64,000 nucleotides of DNA from contig NZ_WHNY01000067.1 in NCBI RefSeq assembly GCF_013141695.1, positions 397,107 through 461,106 of the forward strand, given 5' to 3'. Below the pieces are notes generated by a model. It did not search any database, was not told where the DNA came from, and saw only the letters and a list, made by a program, of their open reading frames with translations. The DNA is from Paenibacillus plantarum. Lineage in GTDB: Bacteria > Bacillota > Bacilli > Paenibacillales > NBRC-103111. Within the stretch, counting starts at the first letter, position 1, and every line of letters begins with the position of its first letter. The position numbers and the translations under genes are program-made. Of the stretch, positions 15,443 to 23,770 are shown piece by piece.

Positions 15443-16108
15443 ATGCTTATCAAAATACTATTATTTGGTTTACTCTGGCGGATCGTTGGTAATCCGTTTC
15501 TAGCGTTACTCATTTTACTTGTCATTCTGTATGTGTTGGATAGAAGATACGTTGGTATCCTGCCGAATATTTGGAGACCTTTTCAGTTAAGACGTAGAGC
15601 ATCACGTCTGCGAATTGACCTCCATGCGAACCCGCACAATACGTCAGCGAAGCTGGACTTGGCACGCATTCTGATTGAACGCAAAAAATATCAAGAAGCG
15701 CTGCCTTACTTGGAACAAACACTACCGATTATGCAGGAATCTGCCGATGTTCATTATGAAATTGGACTGTGTCAACTGAAACTAGGCCGAATAGCCGAGG
15801 GTGAAACCTTTATGCTGAAAGCGATCGAACTCAATCCTCGTGTCAAATATGGCGAAGCCAACCTGCGCCTCGGCGAGGCTTTGGCTCCCCATGCTCCGGA
15901 GCGTGCGGCGCAGTTTATTGAACAATTCCGCGACCTGCACTCTTCCTCGGTCGAGGCTTATTACCGACTCGGTCAGCTGTACCAGCAGCTCGGCCGCCAG
16001 GAAGACGCCAAGCGCGCGTATCGCGAGGCGCTTGACATTTACCGCGGCTTGCCTCGCTACAGCCGCAGACAGCAGCGGCGCTGGGCCTGGCTAGCGCGCA
16101 TGAAATAG
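15443..16108 (+). CDS. TPR-repeat membrane protein
   Basis: A 221-residue protein with an N-terminal membrane segment (residues ~1-32), a basic juxtamembrane region (RRRASRLR) and three to four tetratricopeptide repeats (e.g. AKLDLARILIERKKYQEALP, VHYEIGLCQLKLGRIAEGE, AYYRLGQLYQQLGRQEDAKR). TPRs bind partner proteins. The C-terminus is strongly basic (RYSRRQQRRW). The 3' half is markedly GC-richer than the 5' half. SD GGGGGG lies before the ATG. Confidence 0.85.
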   Translation: MLIKILLFGLLWRIVGNPFLALLILLVILYVLDRRYVGILPNIWRPFQLRRRASRLRIDLHANPHNTSAKLDLARILIERKKYQEALPYLEQTLPIMQESADVHYEIGLCQLKLGRIAEGETFMLKAIELNPRVKYGEANLRLGEALAPHAPERAAQFIEQFRDLHSSSVEAYYRLGQLYQQLGRQEDAKRAYREALDIYRGLPRYSRRQQRRWAWLARMK

Positions 16109-16143
16109 AAAGGTTCCGCTCATCTGCGAGCGGAACCTTTTTG
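16109..16143. terminator. Bidirectional terminator
   Basis: Stem AAAGGTTCCGCTC (from 16109) pairs with GAGCGGAACCTTTTT. It ends the TPR gene; the convergent acyltransferase gene stops inside the hairpin (16120). Confidence 0.88.
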
Positions 16144-17184
16144 TACTGCGCGAGCGTAGCCGCGCGTGAGCAGTAAAGCGCCCAGCAGCCCGATAAGGAC
16201 GGCTGCTGCGGTGTGCACATCATAGAGCCAAATGCGTCCAGGCGCTGGCTCTGGCGTAACGCGATCCCACAGGGTGAGAATCGCGGGATGCACGAGATAG
16301 ATGCCGAAGGAGGCTGCGCCTAAGGCAGATAAGAAGGCGCTGAAGCGTGAGCCGCGCCCGATCTGGTTGCGCGCCCACGGCACACAGACGAGTGGGATGG
16401 TCAGGCAATAAGCGAGCAGAGCTAGCTCGAACCACGTATTTTCGATCATAGCGAGACCATATTGCTGAAGCAGGAGCATACCGACATAAGCGCCACCAGC
16501 CACATAGACGGCGATCCCTATCCACCTTTTGTAACGAATCGCCCAAGTCACTAGCGTTGGATAATAGATGCCCATGAAGGCACCGAAGCAGAAAGTAGCC
16601 GTATAGCTTAAGCATAACGTCGCATACTCAGGCAGCGGAATTACCCAATGATGCAAGGTATAGGATGCCGCTTGAATGCCGATACCTAGAGGAATCAGGC
16701 CACGACGCAGCCACTTGTAACGTTTGATCGCAGCAATCATCAAGGGGAACAGCGCATAGAACTGAACGATAATGACGATATAATAAAGATGATAGCTTGC
16801 ATTGCCCGAAAGGAGCAATTTAAATAGATGAAACGCATCGACATCTATCGTGCCATGAAACATGAATTGATTATACAAATAATAGAATATGGACCAAATG
16901 ACATAGGGAATTAATATCTTTTGCAGTCTTTTTGTCCAGAATACACGTGACATCTTGGGCTCCCAACGGTCATAATACGAATAAAACAAAACGAGACCGC
17001 TAATCCAGATAAACAAAGGAACCGTAAACAAACTAGCTTTGTTCAGGATGAAAAAGAAAGCCTGGGAGCCTGTCCCAACAGGAAGTTGAGTGGCGCTAGA
17101 GGTACCATGAATAAGTACAACGGCAAAGATGGCAAGTGCGCGTACGATGTCGATTTCTGACAGCTTGGGCTTAGATAACTTCAT
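16120..17184 (-). CDS. Acyltransferase family 3 membrane protein
   Basis: A 354-residue protein of the acyltransferase 3 family (OafA/WfgN/IcaC-like) with about ten TM helices. The N-terminal motif IDIVRALAIFAVVLIHGTSS contains the conserved R and catalytic His of the family (R...H). The family O-acylates cell-surface polysaccharides, or transports and modifies glycans, in the membrane. The SD is GGAGAA-like upstream of the ATG. The 3' third is GC-rich. The substrate cannot be told. Confidence 0.85.
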   Translation of the reverse strand: MKLSKPKLSEIDIVRALAIFAVVLIHGTSSATQLPVGTGSQAFFFILNKASLFTVPLFIWISGLVLFYSYYDRWEPKMSRVFWTKRLQKILIPYVIWSIFYYLYNQFMFHGTIDVDAFHLFKLLLSGNASYHLYYIVIIVQFYALFPLMIAAIKRYKWLRRGLIPLGIGIQAASYTLHHWVIPLPEYATLCLSYTATFCFGAFMGIYYPTLVTWAIRYKRWIGIAVYVAGGAYVGMLLLQQYGLAMIENTWFELALLAYCLTIPLVCVPWARNQIGRGSRFSAFLSALGAASFGIYLVHPAILTLWDRVTPEPAPGRIWLYDVHTAAAVLIGLLGALLLTRGYARAVQKGSARR

Positions 17185-17339
17185 GCAAATTCTCCTTTTT
17201 TCTCTCGTTTCACTGTAACATGATCCCCAAAGGAGGACAATGGTTAGTGGAATGAAAGCCCGCGTAGCTTGACGCTCTCACCTACCCGAGATAAACTGTT
17301 GATAGCATGTAAAGAGATCAATCAAGAGGGTGAATGAAC

Positions 17340-17447
17340 GTGAGTTATGAATATTTGATGCAGGCGGTTTTGCTCATATTTTTGGTTATTATCACTTTTT
17401 TTGCGATGTTGGTATGGACGAAATGGCGAAAAAGAGGACGGAGATAG
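17340..17447 (+). CDS. Small single-TM protein (35 aa)
   Basis: A 35-residue frame starting GTG (SD AGAGGG, 9-base spacing; an ATG two codons upstream is the alternative). It consists of a hydrophobic helix (LMQAVLLIFLVIITFFAMLV) and a strongly basic tail (WTKWRKRGRR), the profile of a membrane microprotein with cytosolic C-terminus. It ends 3 bases before the DUF86 gene, so both are likely on one transcript. Confidence 0.6.
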   Translation: MSYEYLMQAVLLIFLVIITFFAMLVWTKWRKRGRR

Positions 17448-17450
17448 ACC

Positions 17451-17882
17451 ATGTATTTTATTAATCATGAACAAATTGATGGGCGCATTCAATTTCTGTC
17501 GGTACTCGCTGAGGCTAGTCAGCAATTAGAGGCGCAATGGACACAAGGTAAGCAGGATCTGACTTGGCAGCTTTCGCAAGAACGAGTACTTCATTTGGCG
17601 ATCGAAACCGTGACGGATATTGGGAGCTTGCTCATTGATGCTTTTATATTAAGAGATGCAAGCAGCTATGAAGACATTGTTGAAATCGTACATGGAGAAG
17701 GGGCTTATTCAGAGTCTTTAACGGAGACGTTGCTGCAGTTAGTGAAGCTTCGGAAACCACTTGTACAGGATTATGTAGATTGGCCGCGACAAGACTTGCA
17801 TCCATTAATATCGAAACTCCCAGCGGCTTTTGAGGAATTCGCGGCATCCGTTCGCGCATTTATCAAAAGTGAATTGGCATAA
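17451..17882 (+). CDS. DUF86/HepT-like protein (YutE type) with degenerate active motif
   Basis: A 143-residue all-helical protein of the DUF86 (HepT-like) family. Landmarks are an N-terminal IDGRIQFLSVL helix, the LHLAIETVTDIGSLLIDA helix with the family's IE..TDIG core, and VKLRKPLVQDYVDW. Catalytic HepT toxins have R-x4-H-x-Y here; this protein has R-K-P-L-V-Q-D-Y with the histidine replaced by Gln/Asp. There is no MntA-type nucleotidyltransferase next door. It is thus more like the chromosomal, non-toxin YutE group of Bacillus. Confidence 0.8.
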   Translation: MYFINHEQIDGRIQFLSVLAEASQQLEAQWTQGKQDLTWQLSQERVLHLAIETVTDIGSLLIDAFILRDASSYEDIVEIVHGEGAYSESLTETLLQLVKLRKPLVQDYVDWPRQDLHPLISKLPAAFEEFAASVRAFIKSELA

Positions 17883-17902
17883 CATACATAAGTGTTTCAT
17901 AA

Positions 17903-17931
17903 TTTACTTATTGCCTGTGATGCTGTAAAAT
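17903..17931 (+). promoter_or_regulatory. Putative sigma-A promoter
   Basis: TTTACT (17903-17908), 17 bp, TAAAAT (17926-17931). The -10 overlaps an ATG at 17930, which therefore cannot be on the transcript; this supports the downstream GTG (17966) as the start of the regulator gene. Confidence 0.5.
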
Positions 17932-17965
17932 GAGACCTAAACGAGTTCCGAGGGCAGGTGAGAGC

Positions 17966-18598
17966 GTGAATCAAATACTAGAAACATCGACGCGTAAAGT
18001 GATTCTTTCTATGCTCAAAACGCAGGGACCGTTAAGTGTACAAGATATGGCTAAACAACTTGGGATCACAGAGATGGCCGTTAGACGACATATTCATTCA
18101 ATGGAGAAGGATGATTTGCTCGAGGCTAAGCTCGTAAGGCAAGCTATGGGACGTCCTACAAATGTGTATACCTTAGCTCCTCAGGCTGACGAATTATTTC
18201 CCAAGAAATATTCGCAGTTAACTTTGGATTTATTAGACGAGTTATTAGAAGACGAAGGTCAAGATAAAATCGAACGACTCTTTGAAGGCAGACAGGGGAA
18301 GCTCGAAGCACGCTATCAGTCAAGGATGCAAGCCAAAAGCTTAGAAGATCGCGTGGCTGAATTAGCGCACATTCAGAATGAGAATGGCTACATGGTTGAC
18401 TGGTCCCCGCAAGGTGATGATGCTTATATCTTTAACGAGCATAACTGCCCCATTGCGAAGGTGGCCAACACCTTTCAGCAGGCATGCCAGTGTGAGTTAG
18501 CGCTGTTCCGTAATTTGCTCGATGCCCAAGTAGAACGTACAGAGTGTCTCGCCAAAGGTGCTAATAAATGTGTGTATATCATACGTCAAAATAAATAG
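17966..18598 (+). CDS. Winged-helix regulator with C-terminal cysteine cluster (SufR/Fe-S type)
   Basis: 210 residues. Residues ~8-70 form a DeoR/ArsR-like winged helix (GPLSVQDMAKQLGITEMAVR, a GRPTNVYTL wing). The C-terminal domain carries cysteines C161, C174, C176, C194 and C202 in a layout (NCP....CxC....C.......C) close to that of SufR-type regulators, which bind an iron-sulfur cluster. It may sense iron or redox state; targets are unknown, and no suf genes are in the window. Start 17966 (GTG) is chosen because the promoter overlaps the upstream ATG. Confidence 0.8.
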   Translation: MNQILETSTRKVILSMLKTQGPLSVQDMAKQLGITEMAVRRHIHSMEKDDLLEAKLVRQAMGRPTNVYTLAPQADELFPKKYSQLTLDLLDELLEDEGQDKIERLFEGRQGKLEARYQSRMQAKSLEDRVAELAHIQNENGYMVDWSPQGDDAYIFNEHNCPIAKVANTFQQACQCELALFRNLLDAQVERTECLAKGANKCVYIIRQNK

Positions 18599-18606
18599 CT
18601 TCGAAA

Positions 18607-18646
18607 AAGAAGTTAAGCAGACAGGTCTGCTTAACTTCTTTTTTTG
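18607..18646 (+). terminator. Rho-independent terminator
   Basis: A 16-bp perfect stem (AAGAAGTTAAGCAGAC and its complement) with a very short loop, followed by seven T. Confidence 0.9.
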
Positions 18647-18874
18647 TTCGCGCTGGGCGCTAACGCCACCTCCACAGCTCCATTTCCAGTAACGTCAGAA
18701 CTCGACATACAGCCCTCGCCATAGTCACTGTGAGCTGTGCAACACTCTTCAGCATACTTTCAGCTAACTTTCATACAGCTATCAGCCCAGTTTAAGTCTC
18801 ACTTCAGGTTAGCGTTCTATACTTGATCTATCAGCAAGACAACAAAATGATAGTAATCGAGAGGTGGTAATCGT

Positions 18875-20128
18875 ATGAATGAAGATATGAACAATAACGT
18901 GAATTTGAATGATATAAAAGTGGAGCGCAAACCAAGCAACTCGAGAGTTAAGCCAATCTTTGCAGCTTTTATGGCGGGTGCGGTTGTCGTCGGTGGATTG
19001 ATGTTTACTTCGGACAAATTGAATCTTTTTGGCTATGATACGCAAACGGTGCAGTCCAGCGCCACCGCGGCTTCAGCGGCGAACTCGGCTGCAGCTGGTG
19101 TCCAAACGGCATCGTTGAACAATTTGGGAACTAATAGTATTTCGCAAATTACGAAAGCGTCGAGTCCAGCCATTGTCAAAATTGAAACGAAAGTCAAGCA
19201 AACAAGCACATCAGGCTCGCGAAGAAATTCGCAGCAGCAAGGAACGCAAAGTGGAGATACGATCGAGAATGGGATCGGTTCTGGCTTCATTTTTGAAGAT
19301 AGCGGCTATATCTTAACGAATGAGCATGTCATTGACGGAGCAGACGAAATCGATGTTTACGTACAAGGTTATGATACCCCATTTAAGGCAACGCTACTTG
19401 GCAGCAGCTATGATTTAGATTTGGCAGTACTCAAAATTCAAGGAGACAAAACTTTTCCAGCATTGAAAATCGGGGATTCAAATGCAGCTGAAGTAGGAGA
19501 GTGGGTTGTTGCGATTGGGAATCCATATGACTTCGATTATTCCGTTACAACAGGCGTATTAAGCGCTAAAGAACGTGAAATCAGCATTGATGATGAGCAG
19601 GGGACACGTAATTACAAGCATTTGTTACAAACGGATACGGCCATTAACCCTGGGAACTCGGGTGGTCCGTTGTTGAATTTGAATGGTGAAGTCATTGGGA
19701 TTAATACAGCTGTCAATGCCGAAGCGCAGGGTATGGGCTTTGCGATCCCGGCAAGCACCATCAGCTCAGTCGTAGATAAATTGAAAAACAATGAAACTAT
19801 TCCGAAAGATCCAGCACCCTACATTGGCGTAGCGTTGCAAAATATTACGGATGACATGCTGCAGGATTTGCAAATTAATAGCACTAATGGAGTTGTCGTT
19901 GCTGAAGTACAGCAAGGTTCGCCAGCTTTCAAAGCAGGAATTCGCCAGTTTGATGTCATTACGGAAGTGAACGGAAAAGGAATTGCGAATACGGAGGAAC
20001 TAACGAAAGCGGTCCAGGCCGCTGCAGTTGGGGATGCGTTGAAGGTGAAAATTTCGCGTGATGGTCAAACGAAGGACGTTTCTGTAGAAGTTGGAGATAA
20101 GAACGCAGTTACCGCCTATCAAAGTTAA
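18875..20128 (+). CDS. HtrA-like membrane-anchored serine protease
   Basis: 417 residues. A cytosolic N-terminus (1-25) is followed by one TM helix (~26-43), a Ser/Ala-rich linker, a trypsin-like domain with H151 (NEHVI), D182 (DLAVLKI) and S262 (NPGNSGGPL), and one PDZ domain (~310-410, ending in VSVEV). This is the layout of B. subtilis HtrA/HtrB/YyxA: a protease facing the cell wall that degrades misfolded secreted proteins. SD GAGGTGG precedes the ATG. The upstream region has repeated TTTCAGCTAAC / TTTCATACAGCTATCAGC-like blocks (18768-18790), which may bind a response regulator. Confidence 0.93.
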   Translation: MNEDMNNNVNLNDIKVERKPSNSRVKPIFAAFMAGAVVVGGLMFTSDKLNLFGYDTQTVQSSATAASAANSAAAGVQTASLNNLGTNSISQITKASSPAIVKIETKVKQTSTSGSRRNSQQQGTQSGDTIENGIGSGFIFEDSGYILTNEHVIDGADEIDVYVQGYDTPFKATLLGSSYDLDLAVLKIQGDKTFPALKIGDSNAAEVGEWVVAIGNPYDFDYSVTTGVLSAKEREISIDDEQGTRNYKHLLQTDTAINPGNSGGPLLNLNGEVIGINTAVNAEAQGMGFAIPASTISSVVDKLKNNETIPKDPAPYIGVALQNITDDMLQDLQINSTNGVVVAEVQQGSPAFKAGIRQFDVITEVNGKGIANTEELTKAVQAAAVGDALKVKISRDGQTKDVSVEVGDKNAVTAYQS

Positions 20129-20146
20129 ACAGCTACGAAAAAGCAA

Positions 20147-20181
20147 AAAACGGAGCCGCGATCATTTGCGAGCTCCGTTTT
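20147..20181. terminator. Bidirectional terminator
   Basis: Stem AAAACGGAGC / GCTCCGTTTT between convergent genes. Almost the same hairpin recurs at 22032-22066, so the SLH gene is bracketed by related terminators. Confidence 0.85.
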
Positions 20182-20205
20182 CTCTTACTTGGGCGTACGT
20201 AAAGA

Positions 20206-21894
20206 TTAATTAATGAAACCAGCTTTACTTAGGAAACGTTTCAGCATAGCAGCAGCCTCTGCGCGAGTTGCTTGGTTGCTAGGGACGATGGTTGTCTCCG
20301 TCAAGCCATTGATAATCCCAGCATCGATAGCGGTAGCCATTTCTTTCTGTGCCCAAATGATTTGGTCAGAATCGCTGAAGTTGTTTAATAACGCGAGTTG
20401 CTGCGATTCAGAAATCGTTGATTTCAGTCCTGCATAGTTCATTGTGCGTACAATCATAGCAGTAAGCTCTTCACGAGTGATCTGAGCATTTGGTTTAAAA
20501 AAGCCGTCTTCATATCCATCGATAATGCCTGCTTTAGCAGCAGTTGCAACTGTCGTAGCGTACCAATCGGAAGCTTGGACATCGCTGAATGTCGATGTTG
20601 TAGTTTCCAGGTTTAAACCTAAGGAACGAACAGCCAGAGCAGCAAATTCAGCACGTGTAATATTTAGGTCAGGAGCGAATGTTGTATCTGTCATCCCATC
20701 AATTACGAGTTTATTGGTAAGGAGACTTACATCATTCTTAGACCAGTGGGATTCAATATCTGTAAAATTCTTGTTCATTTCGACTACCGTGTAGATGCTA
20801 TTGTCGTTACGCTTTAGTGTGGCAACTGTTTTGCCATCTTTAACTTCGAAGATCGCAGGAACAAAGCTTAGTTTCTTCGTTGTCTCGTTGTAGAGAACGC
20901 CAGTAACCATCTTGGAATCTACAGCATTTGAAATGTTTAGGGAGCGAGAGACATACGTTTTGCCAAAATCAATAGACGTTGTTTTGCCATCTGGACCTAC
21001 AGCAATGACATTAAAATCTACGGCATCAGTGATAGTTTTACCACCGATTGCTTTGGCAGCAGTACTTACCGCAGTAGCGGAATCACCGATAAGCTTTGTA
21101 ATACCTACTTTGATCTTCAAATCCTTCATAGCAATACCAAGCGATTTGGCTAGCGCATTCAAATCTAGGATAGAAAGAGGAAGCATATAAGTTCCGTTAT
21201 CTGAAATTACAGTAATCATAGAGCCCGATTTGCTAATAGAATCAACTAAAGCAGCTGCTGGAATAAGGGCGATGTCTCCGAATAGTTTGAGTTCTACGTT
21301 CGCACTTGAAGCTAGTGCATTCTTCAGGCTATCCTCGTTAACTTCACCGTTACTAGGAACACTAATGCTAGTCCCAGTTACTGGTGGTATCCAACCTCCA
21401 CCCCCGCCATATCCTCCGCCACAGTTAATCACGCATCCCGGTACATCAGGATTGGCATCAGTCGCATATACACGGCTAGAAACCGTAGAATTATATTCAC
21501 CTTCTAAATAAACGGCATCATATACGTTTGCTGTTATACCTGTATTAAACGTGAAATTGTAGTAGGTAACGCCATTTACAGTCGTCGTATTGGTGTAATC
21601 AGACATATAGGTCTTCTTTAACAGACTACTATTAGGAGCATACATATTTAGATAGACAGCTCCAGATACATTGTCATAAACGTCACTATAAACGGTTGCT
21701 GTAACACTCCCGGTTGTTTTGTCGTATGTGTACGACTTAATGCCTAGCGTTGCACCATACGCAATCACAGGTACTAGAATAGAAACGAACATGAATAGAG
21801 CCAAAACTCGAGAAACTTTTCCAGTTATTGATTTCACACGGAATGCACTCCTTTTTCTCTCTATTTGATTTTCACCGAACTGATCGTCTCTCAT
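20206..21894 (-). CDS. S-layer homology (SLH) domain surface protein
   Basis: About 562 residues. The signal peptide has a long basic n-region followed by VLALFMFVSILVPVIAYGA. An N-terminal Tyr/Thr-rich beta domain follows (SYTYDKTTGSVTATVYSDV), then a glycine-rich linker with two cysteines (CVINCGGGYGGGGG), a central domain of unknown family (~180-370) and three C-terminal SLH repeats (~380-560: FTDIESHW..., FSDVQASDWYATTV..., FSDSDQIIWAQKEM...). SLH domains bind pyruvylated wall polymers. The start is unclear: the GTG at 21909 overlaps the perfect SD AGGAGGTGA; the ATG at 21894 is 14 bases after AGGAGG. Confidence 0.9.
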   Translation of the reverse strand: MRDDQFGENQIERKRSAFRVKSITGKVSRVLALFMFVSILVPVIAYGATLGIKSYTYDKTTGSVTATVYSDVYDNVSGAVYLNMYAPNSSLLKKTYMSDYTNTTTVNGVTYYNFTFNTGITANVYDAVYLEGEYNSTVSSRVYATDANPDVPGCVINCGGGYGGGGGWIPPVTGTSISVPSNGEVNEDSLKNALASSANVELKLFGDIALIPAAALVDSISKSGSMITVISDNGTYMLPLSILDLNALAKSLGIAMKDLKIKVGITKLIGDSATAVSTAAKAIGGKTITDAVDFNVIAVGPDGKTTSIDFGKTYVSRSLNISNAVDSKMVTGVLYNETTKKLSFVPAIFEVKDGKTVATLKRNDNSIYTVVEMNKNFTDIESHWSKNDVSLLTNKLVIDGMTDTTFAPDLNITRAEFAALAVRSLGLNLETTTSTFSDVQASDWYATTVATAAKAGIIDGYEDGFFKPNAQITREELTAMIVRTMNYAGLKSTISESQQLALLNNFSDSDQIIWAQKEMATAIDAGIINGLTETTIVPSNQATRAEAAAMLKRFLSKAGFIN

Positions 21895-22031
21895 AAACGA
21901 TGGATTCACCTCCTATGTTGATAGACTTCGAGAGTTCAAGTTCTATTTGAGTCCGTCCATTGGAAATTTGTTCCAAAATTGATTCTACCTTGGTGGCCTA
22001 TCAGAGCTAATTAGTCAACGCAGCTGCAAAA

Positions 22032-22066
22032 AAAACGGAGCCGCGATCACTCGCGAACTCCGTTTT
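22032..22066. terminator. Bidirectional terminator
   Basis: Hairpin around ACGGAG...CTCCGT with an inner CGCGA-TCAC-TCGCG stem, followed by TTTTCTC. It is a near copy of the hairpin at 20147-20181 and ends the aldolase gene on the minus strand. Confidence 0.8.
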
Positions 22067-22073
22067 CTCATTC

Positions 22074-22709
22074 TTATGCACGTGACGCCGCGAGCAATTG
22101 AGCCGCCTTATTCGTGATCCAACCGAAATTGCCGGCTTCAATTTCCTTCAGGTTGATCAGCGAGCCGCCAATGCCTAGTCCATAGCAGCCAATGCTCAAA
22201 AATTGCTTGATATTGCCTTCGGTTACGCCACCGACAGCCATCATTGGGATGTGATCCAATGGTCCCATCAATTCCTTAATGTAGGGTAAGCCTAAGCTTG
22301 CACTTGGGAATATTTTAACGGCGGTAGCACCGGCTTTCCATGCTTTCACAACTTCGGTCGGCGTCATCGCACCAGGGAAGATCGGAATGCCCTCTTGCTT
22401 CGACCAGCGGATGACCTCCTCATCCAAATTCGGAGTGACCAGGAAAGCAGCCCCGGCAGCAACAGCTTGTTTGGCGTCCTCTAGATCCAACACAGTGCCT
22501 GCTCCAATGAACATGCGATCTCCCCATTGCTTTTGAAGGTTAGAGATCATAGTGAGCGCACCAGGTGTGTTTAGCGTTACTTCCATAACGGTGACCCCAC
22601 CTTGATGAAGTGCTTCAGCAACAGATAGTATGTGTGCCTCCTGAACGCCCCGGACGATTGCCACGATACGTGTGCGTTCAATTTCTTGTAAGCCTTGTTC
22701 TCGGTTCAT
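22074..22709 (-). CDS. eda: KDPG/KHG aldolase (2-keto-3-deoxy-6-phosphogluconate aldolase)
   Basis: A 211-residue class I aldolase that splits KDPG to pyruvate and glyceraldehyde-3-phosphate (Entner-Doudoroff/uronate branch) and also acts on 4-hydroxy-2-oxoglutarate. Schiff-base Lys132 (TAVKIFPS), catalytic Glu43 (MEVTLNTPG) and the GAGTVLDLEDAK and PGAMTPTEV motifs are all present. The ATG at 22709 has SD GGGAG with 9-base spacing; the TTG at 22730 is less likely. No KDG kinase is adjacent, so it stands alone here. Confidence 0.93.
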   Translation of the reverse strand: MNREQGLQEIERTRIVAIVRGVQEAHILSVAEALHQGGVTVMEVTLNTPGALTMISNLQKQWGDRMFIGAGTVLDLEDAKQAVAAGAAFLVTPNLDEEVIRWSKQEGIPIFPGAMTPTEVVKAWKAGATAVKIFPSASLGLPYIKELMGPLDHIPMMAVGGVTEGNIKQFLSIGCYGLGIGGSLINLKEIEAGNFGWITNKAAQLLAASRA

Positions 22710-22889
22710 TTGTCGATTCTCCCAACTCAAATACCACGTTTTTGTTATTCATTATGACAGGTTCCAGAAATTTTTCCAATCCGTTTGTGTCAATACAAGC
22801 CCTACCTACCTATACTGTAGTAATTCATAGGCATTCGTCTAGAAGCCTCATCAGCCCTCACAGCTTTCAGCTCATAGGAGGTGACCTAC

Positions 22890-23336
22890 ATGACATGGAG
22901 TGAGATCAGTATCGTCAGCTTGGCAGTTGCTTGTTTAGTGCTCATTGTCTTTACCGTTCGCATGATCATTACGGCTACGCGAACGCTTCGCTTGTTAGGG
23001 GACACGGTTATTGAAGTTAAGCAGCAAATTGTCCATACGACAGAGCATGCGGAGAATCTAATGAAGCAATTAGGGCAGCTTACGGAAGAGGTACATTTGC
23101 AAGTCCTTGCTTTAGAGCCAAGTATTCAATCGGTTGAAAAGGCAGGGAAGGCTGTCGGTGAAGTTGCTTCGACGCTGCGCAAAGCCTCACGCATGATGAA
23201 TGATTCCTTACTAGGTGCAGAAAAGGTCGTACATACGCACCAGAAGCGTATACACGACATCATGGAATGGGCAACCACAGGGTATGAGCTATGGCAGAGA
23301 TGGCAGGCGCAGCGGAGTGCGAAATCAGATCATTAA
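22890..23336 (+). CDS. DUF948 (YtxG-like) membrane protein
   Basis: About 148 residues: one N-terminal TM helix (ISIVSLAVACLVLIVFTVRMI) and a long amphipathic/coiled-coil region with the VIEVKQQIVHTTEHAENLM and GKAVGEVASTLRKASRMMND segments typical of DUF948 general stress proteins. In B. subtilis the ytxG-ytxH pair is sigma-B controlled; the same order appears here. SD AGGAGG lies 8 bases before the ATG. Confidence 0.82.
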   Translation: MTWSEISIVSLAVACLVLIVFTVRMIITATRTLRLLGDTVIEVKQQIVHTTEHAENLMKQLGQLTEEVHLQVLALEPSIQSVEKAGKAVGEVASTLRKASRMMNDSLLGAEKVVHTHQKRIHDIMEWATTGYELWQRWQAQRSAKSDH

Positions 23337-23350
23337 GGAGTGGATATCAC

Positions 23351-23716
23351 ATGTCCAATGGAAAAAAAGGTAAAGATCTTCTCATCGGTGCAGTCGTAGG
23401 CGGTTTAGTTGGGGCTGCAGCAGCGCTGCTGTTCGCACCGAAATCAGGTCGTGAGCTACGAAGTGATATTGCAGAAGGAGCTACTGTGGTTAGCGACAAA
23501 ACCGTGCAACTGGCCACTACAGTTAGTCAAAAAACGCAAGCAGCTGCCAAAACAGTGAGTACGACAACTACGGACCTCGTAGGTAAAGCTAAGGACACAG
23601 CAGCAAGTGTAGTCGAGACAGTTCGCTCTTGGAAAGAATCGCAATCTGAGGATGATATTCAAGACGAGATCGCAGCATCGGAAGCCGCAGAAGATTTGGT
23701 CATCGTAGGCCGATAG
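23351..23716 (+). CDS. YtxH domain-containing protein
   Basis: A 121-residue protein with the YtxH signature: an N-terminal glycine-rich membrane helix (LLIGAVVGGLVGAAAALLFAPKSGRELR), then an alanine/threonine-rich helix with ~11-residue periodicity (KTVQLATTVSQKTQAAAKTV) resembling LEA/apolipoprotein-like repeats, and an acidic tail. The family is a general stress protein at the membrane. It starts 14 bases after the YtxG-like stop; SD AAGGAG. Confidence 0.87.
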   Translation: MSNGKKGKDLLIGAVVGGLVGAAAALLFAPKSGRELRSDIAEGATVVSDKTVQLATTVSQKTQAAAKTVSTTTTDLVGKAKDTAASVVETVRSWKESQSEDDIQDEIAASEAAEDLVIVGR

Positions 23717-23730
23717 AAGTTATAATGAAA

Positions 23731-23764
23731 AAAGCAGAGCGCTCCTTCGAGGAGTACTCTGCTT
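23731..23764 (+). terminator. Rho-independent terminator
   Basis: Stem AGCAGAG-GCTCC / GGAGT-CTCTGCT with the stable loop TTCG, followed by TCTTTGTTT. It ends the YtxG/H-like operon and lies just before the convergent glycosidase stop. Confidence 0.82.
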
Positions 23765-23770
23765 CTTTGT

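Noticed and set aside
17451..17882. HepT-MntA toxin-antitoxin pair
   Set aside because: Active-site histidine missing and no nucleotidyltransferase neighbour.
17930..17965. ATG at 17930 as start of the Fe-S-type regulator
   Set aside because: It overlaps the -10 hexamer of the only visible promoter and has no SD; GTG at 17966 is better, though its SD spacing is short.
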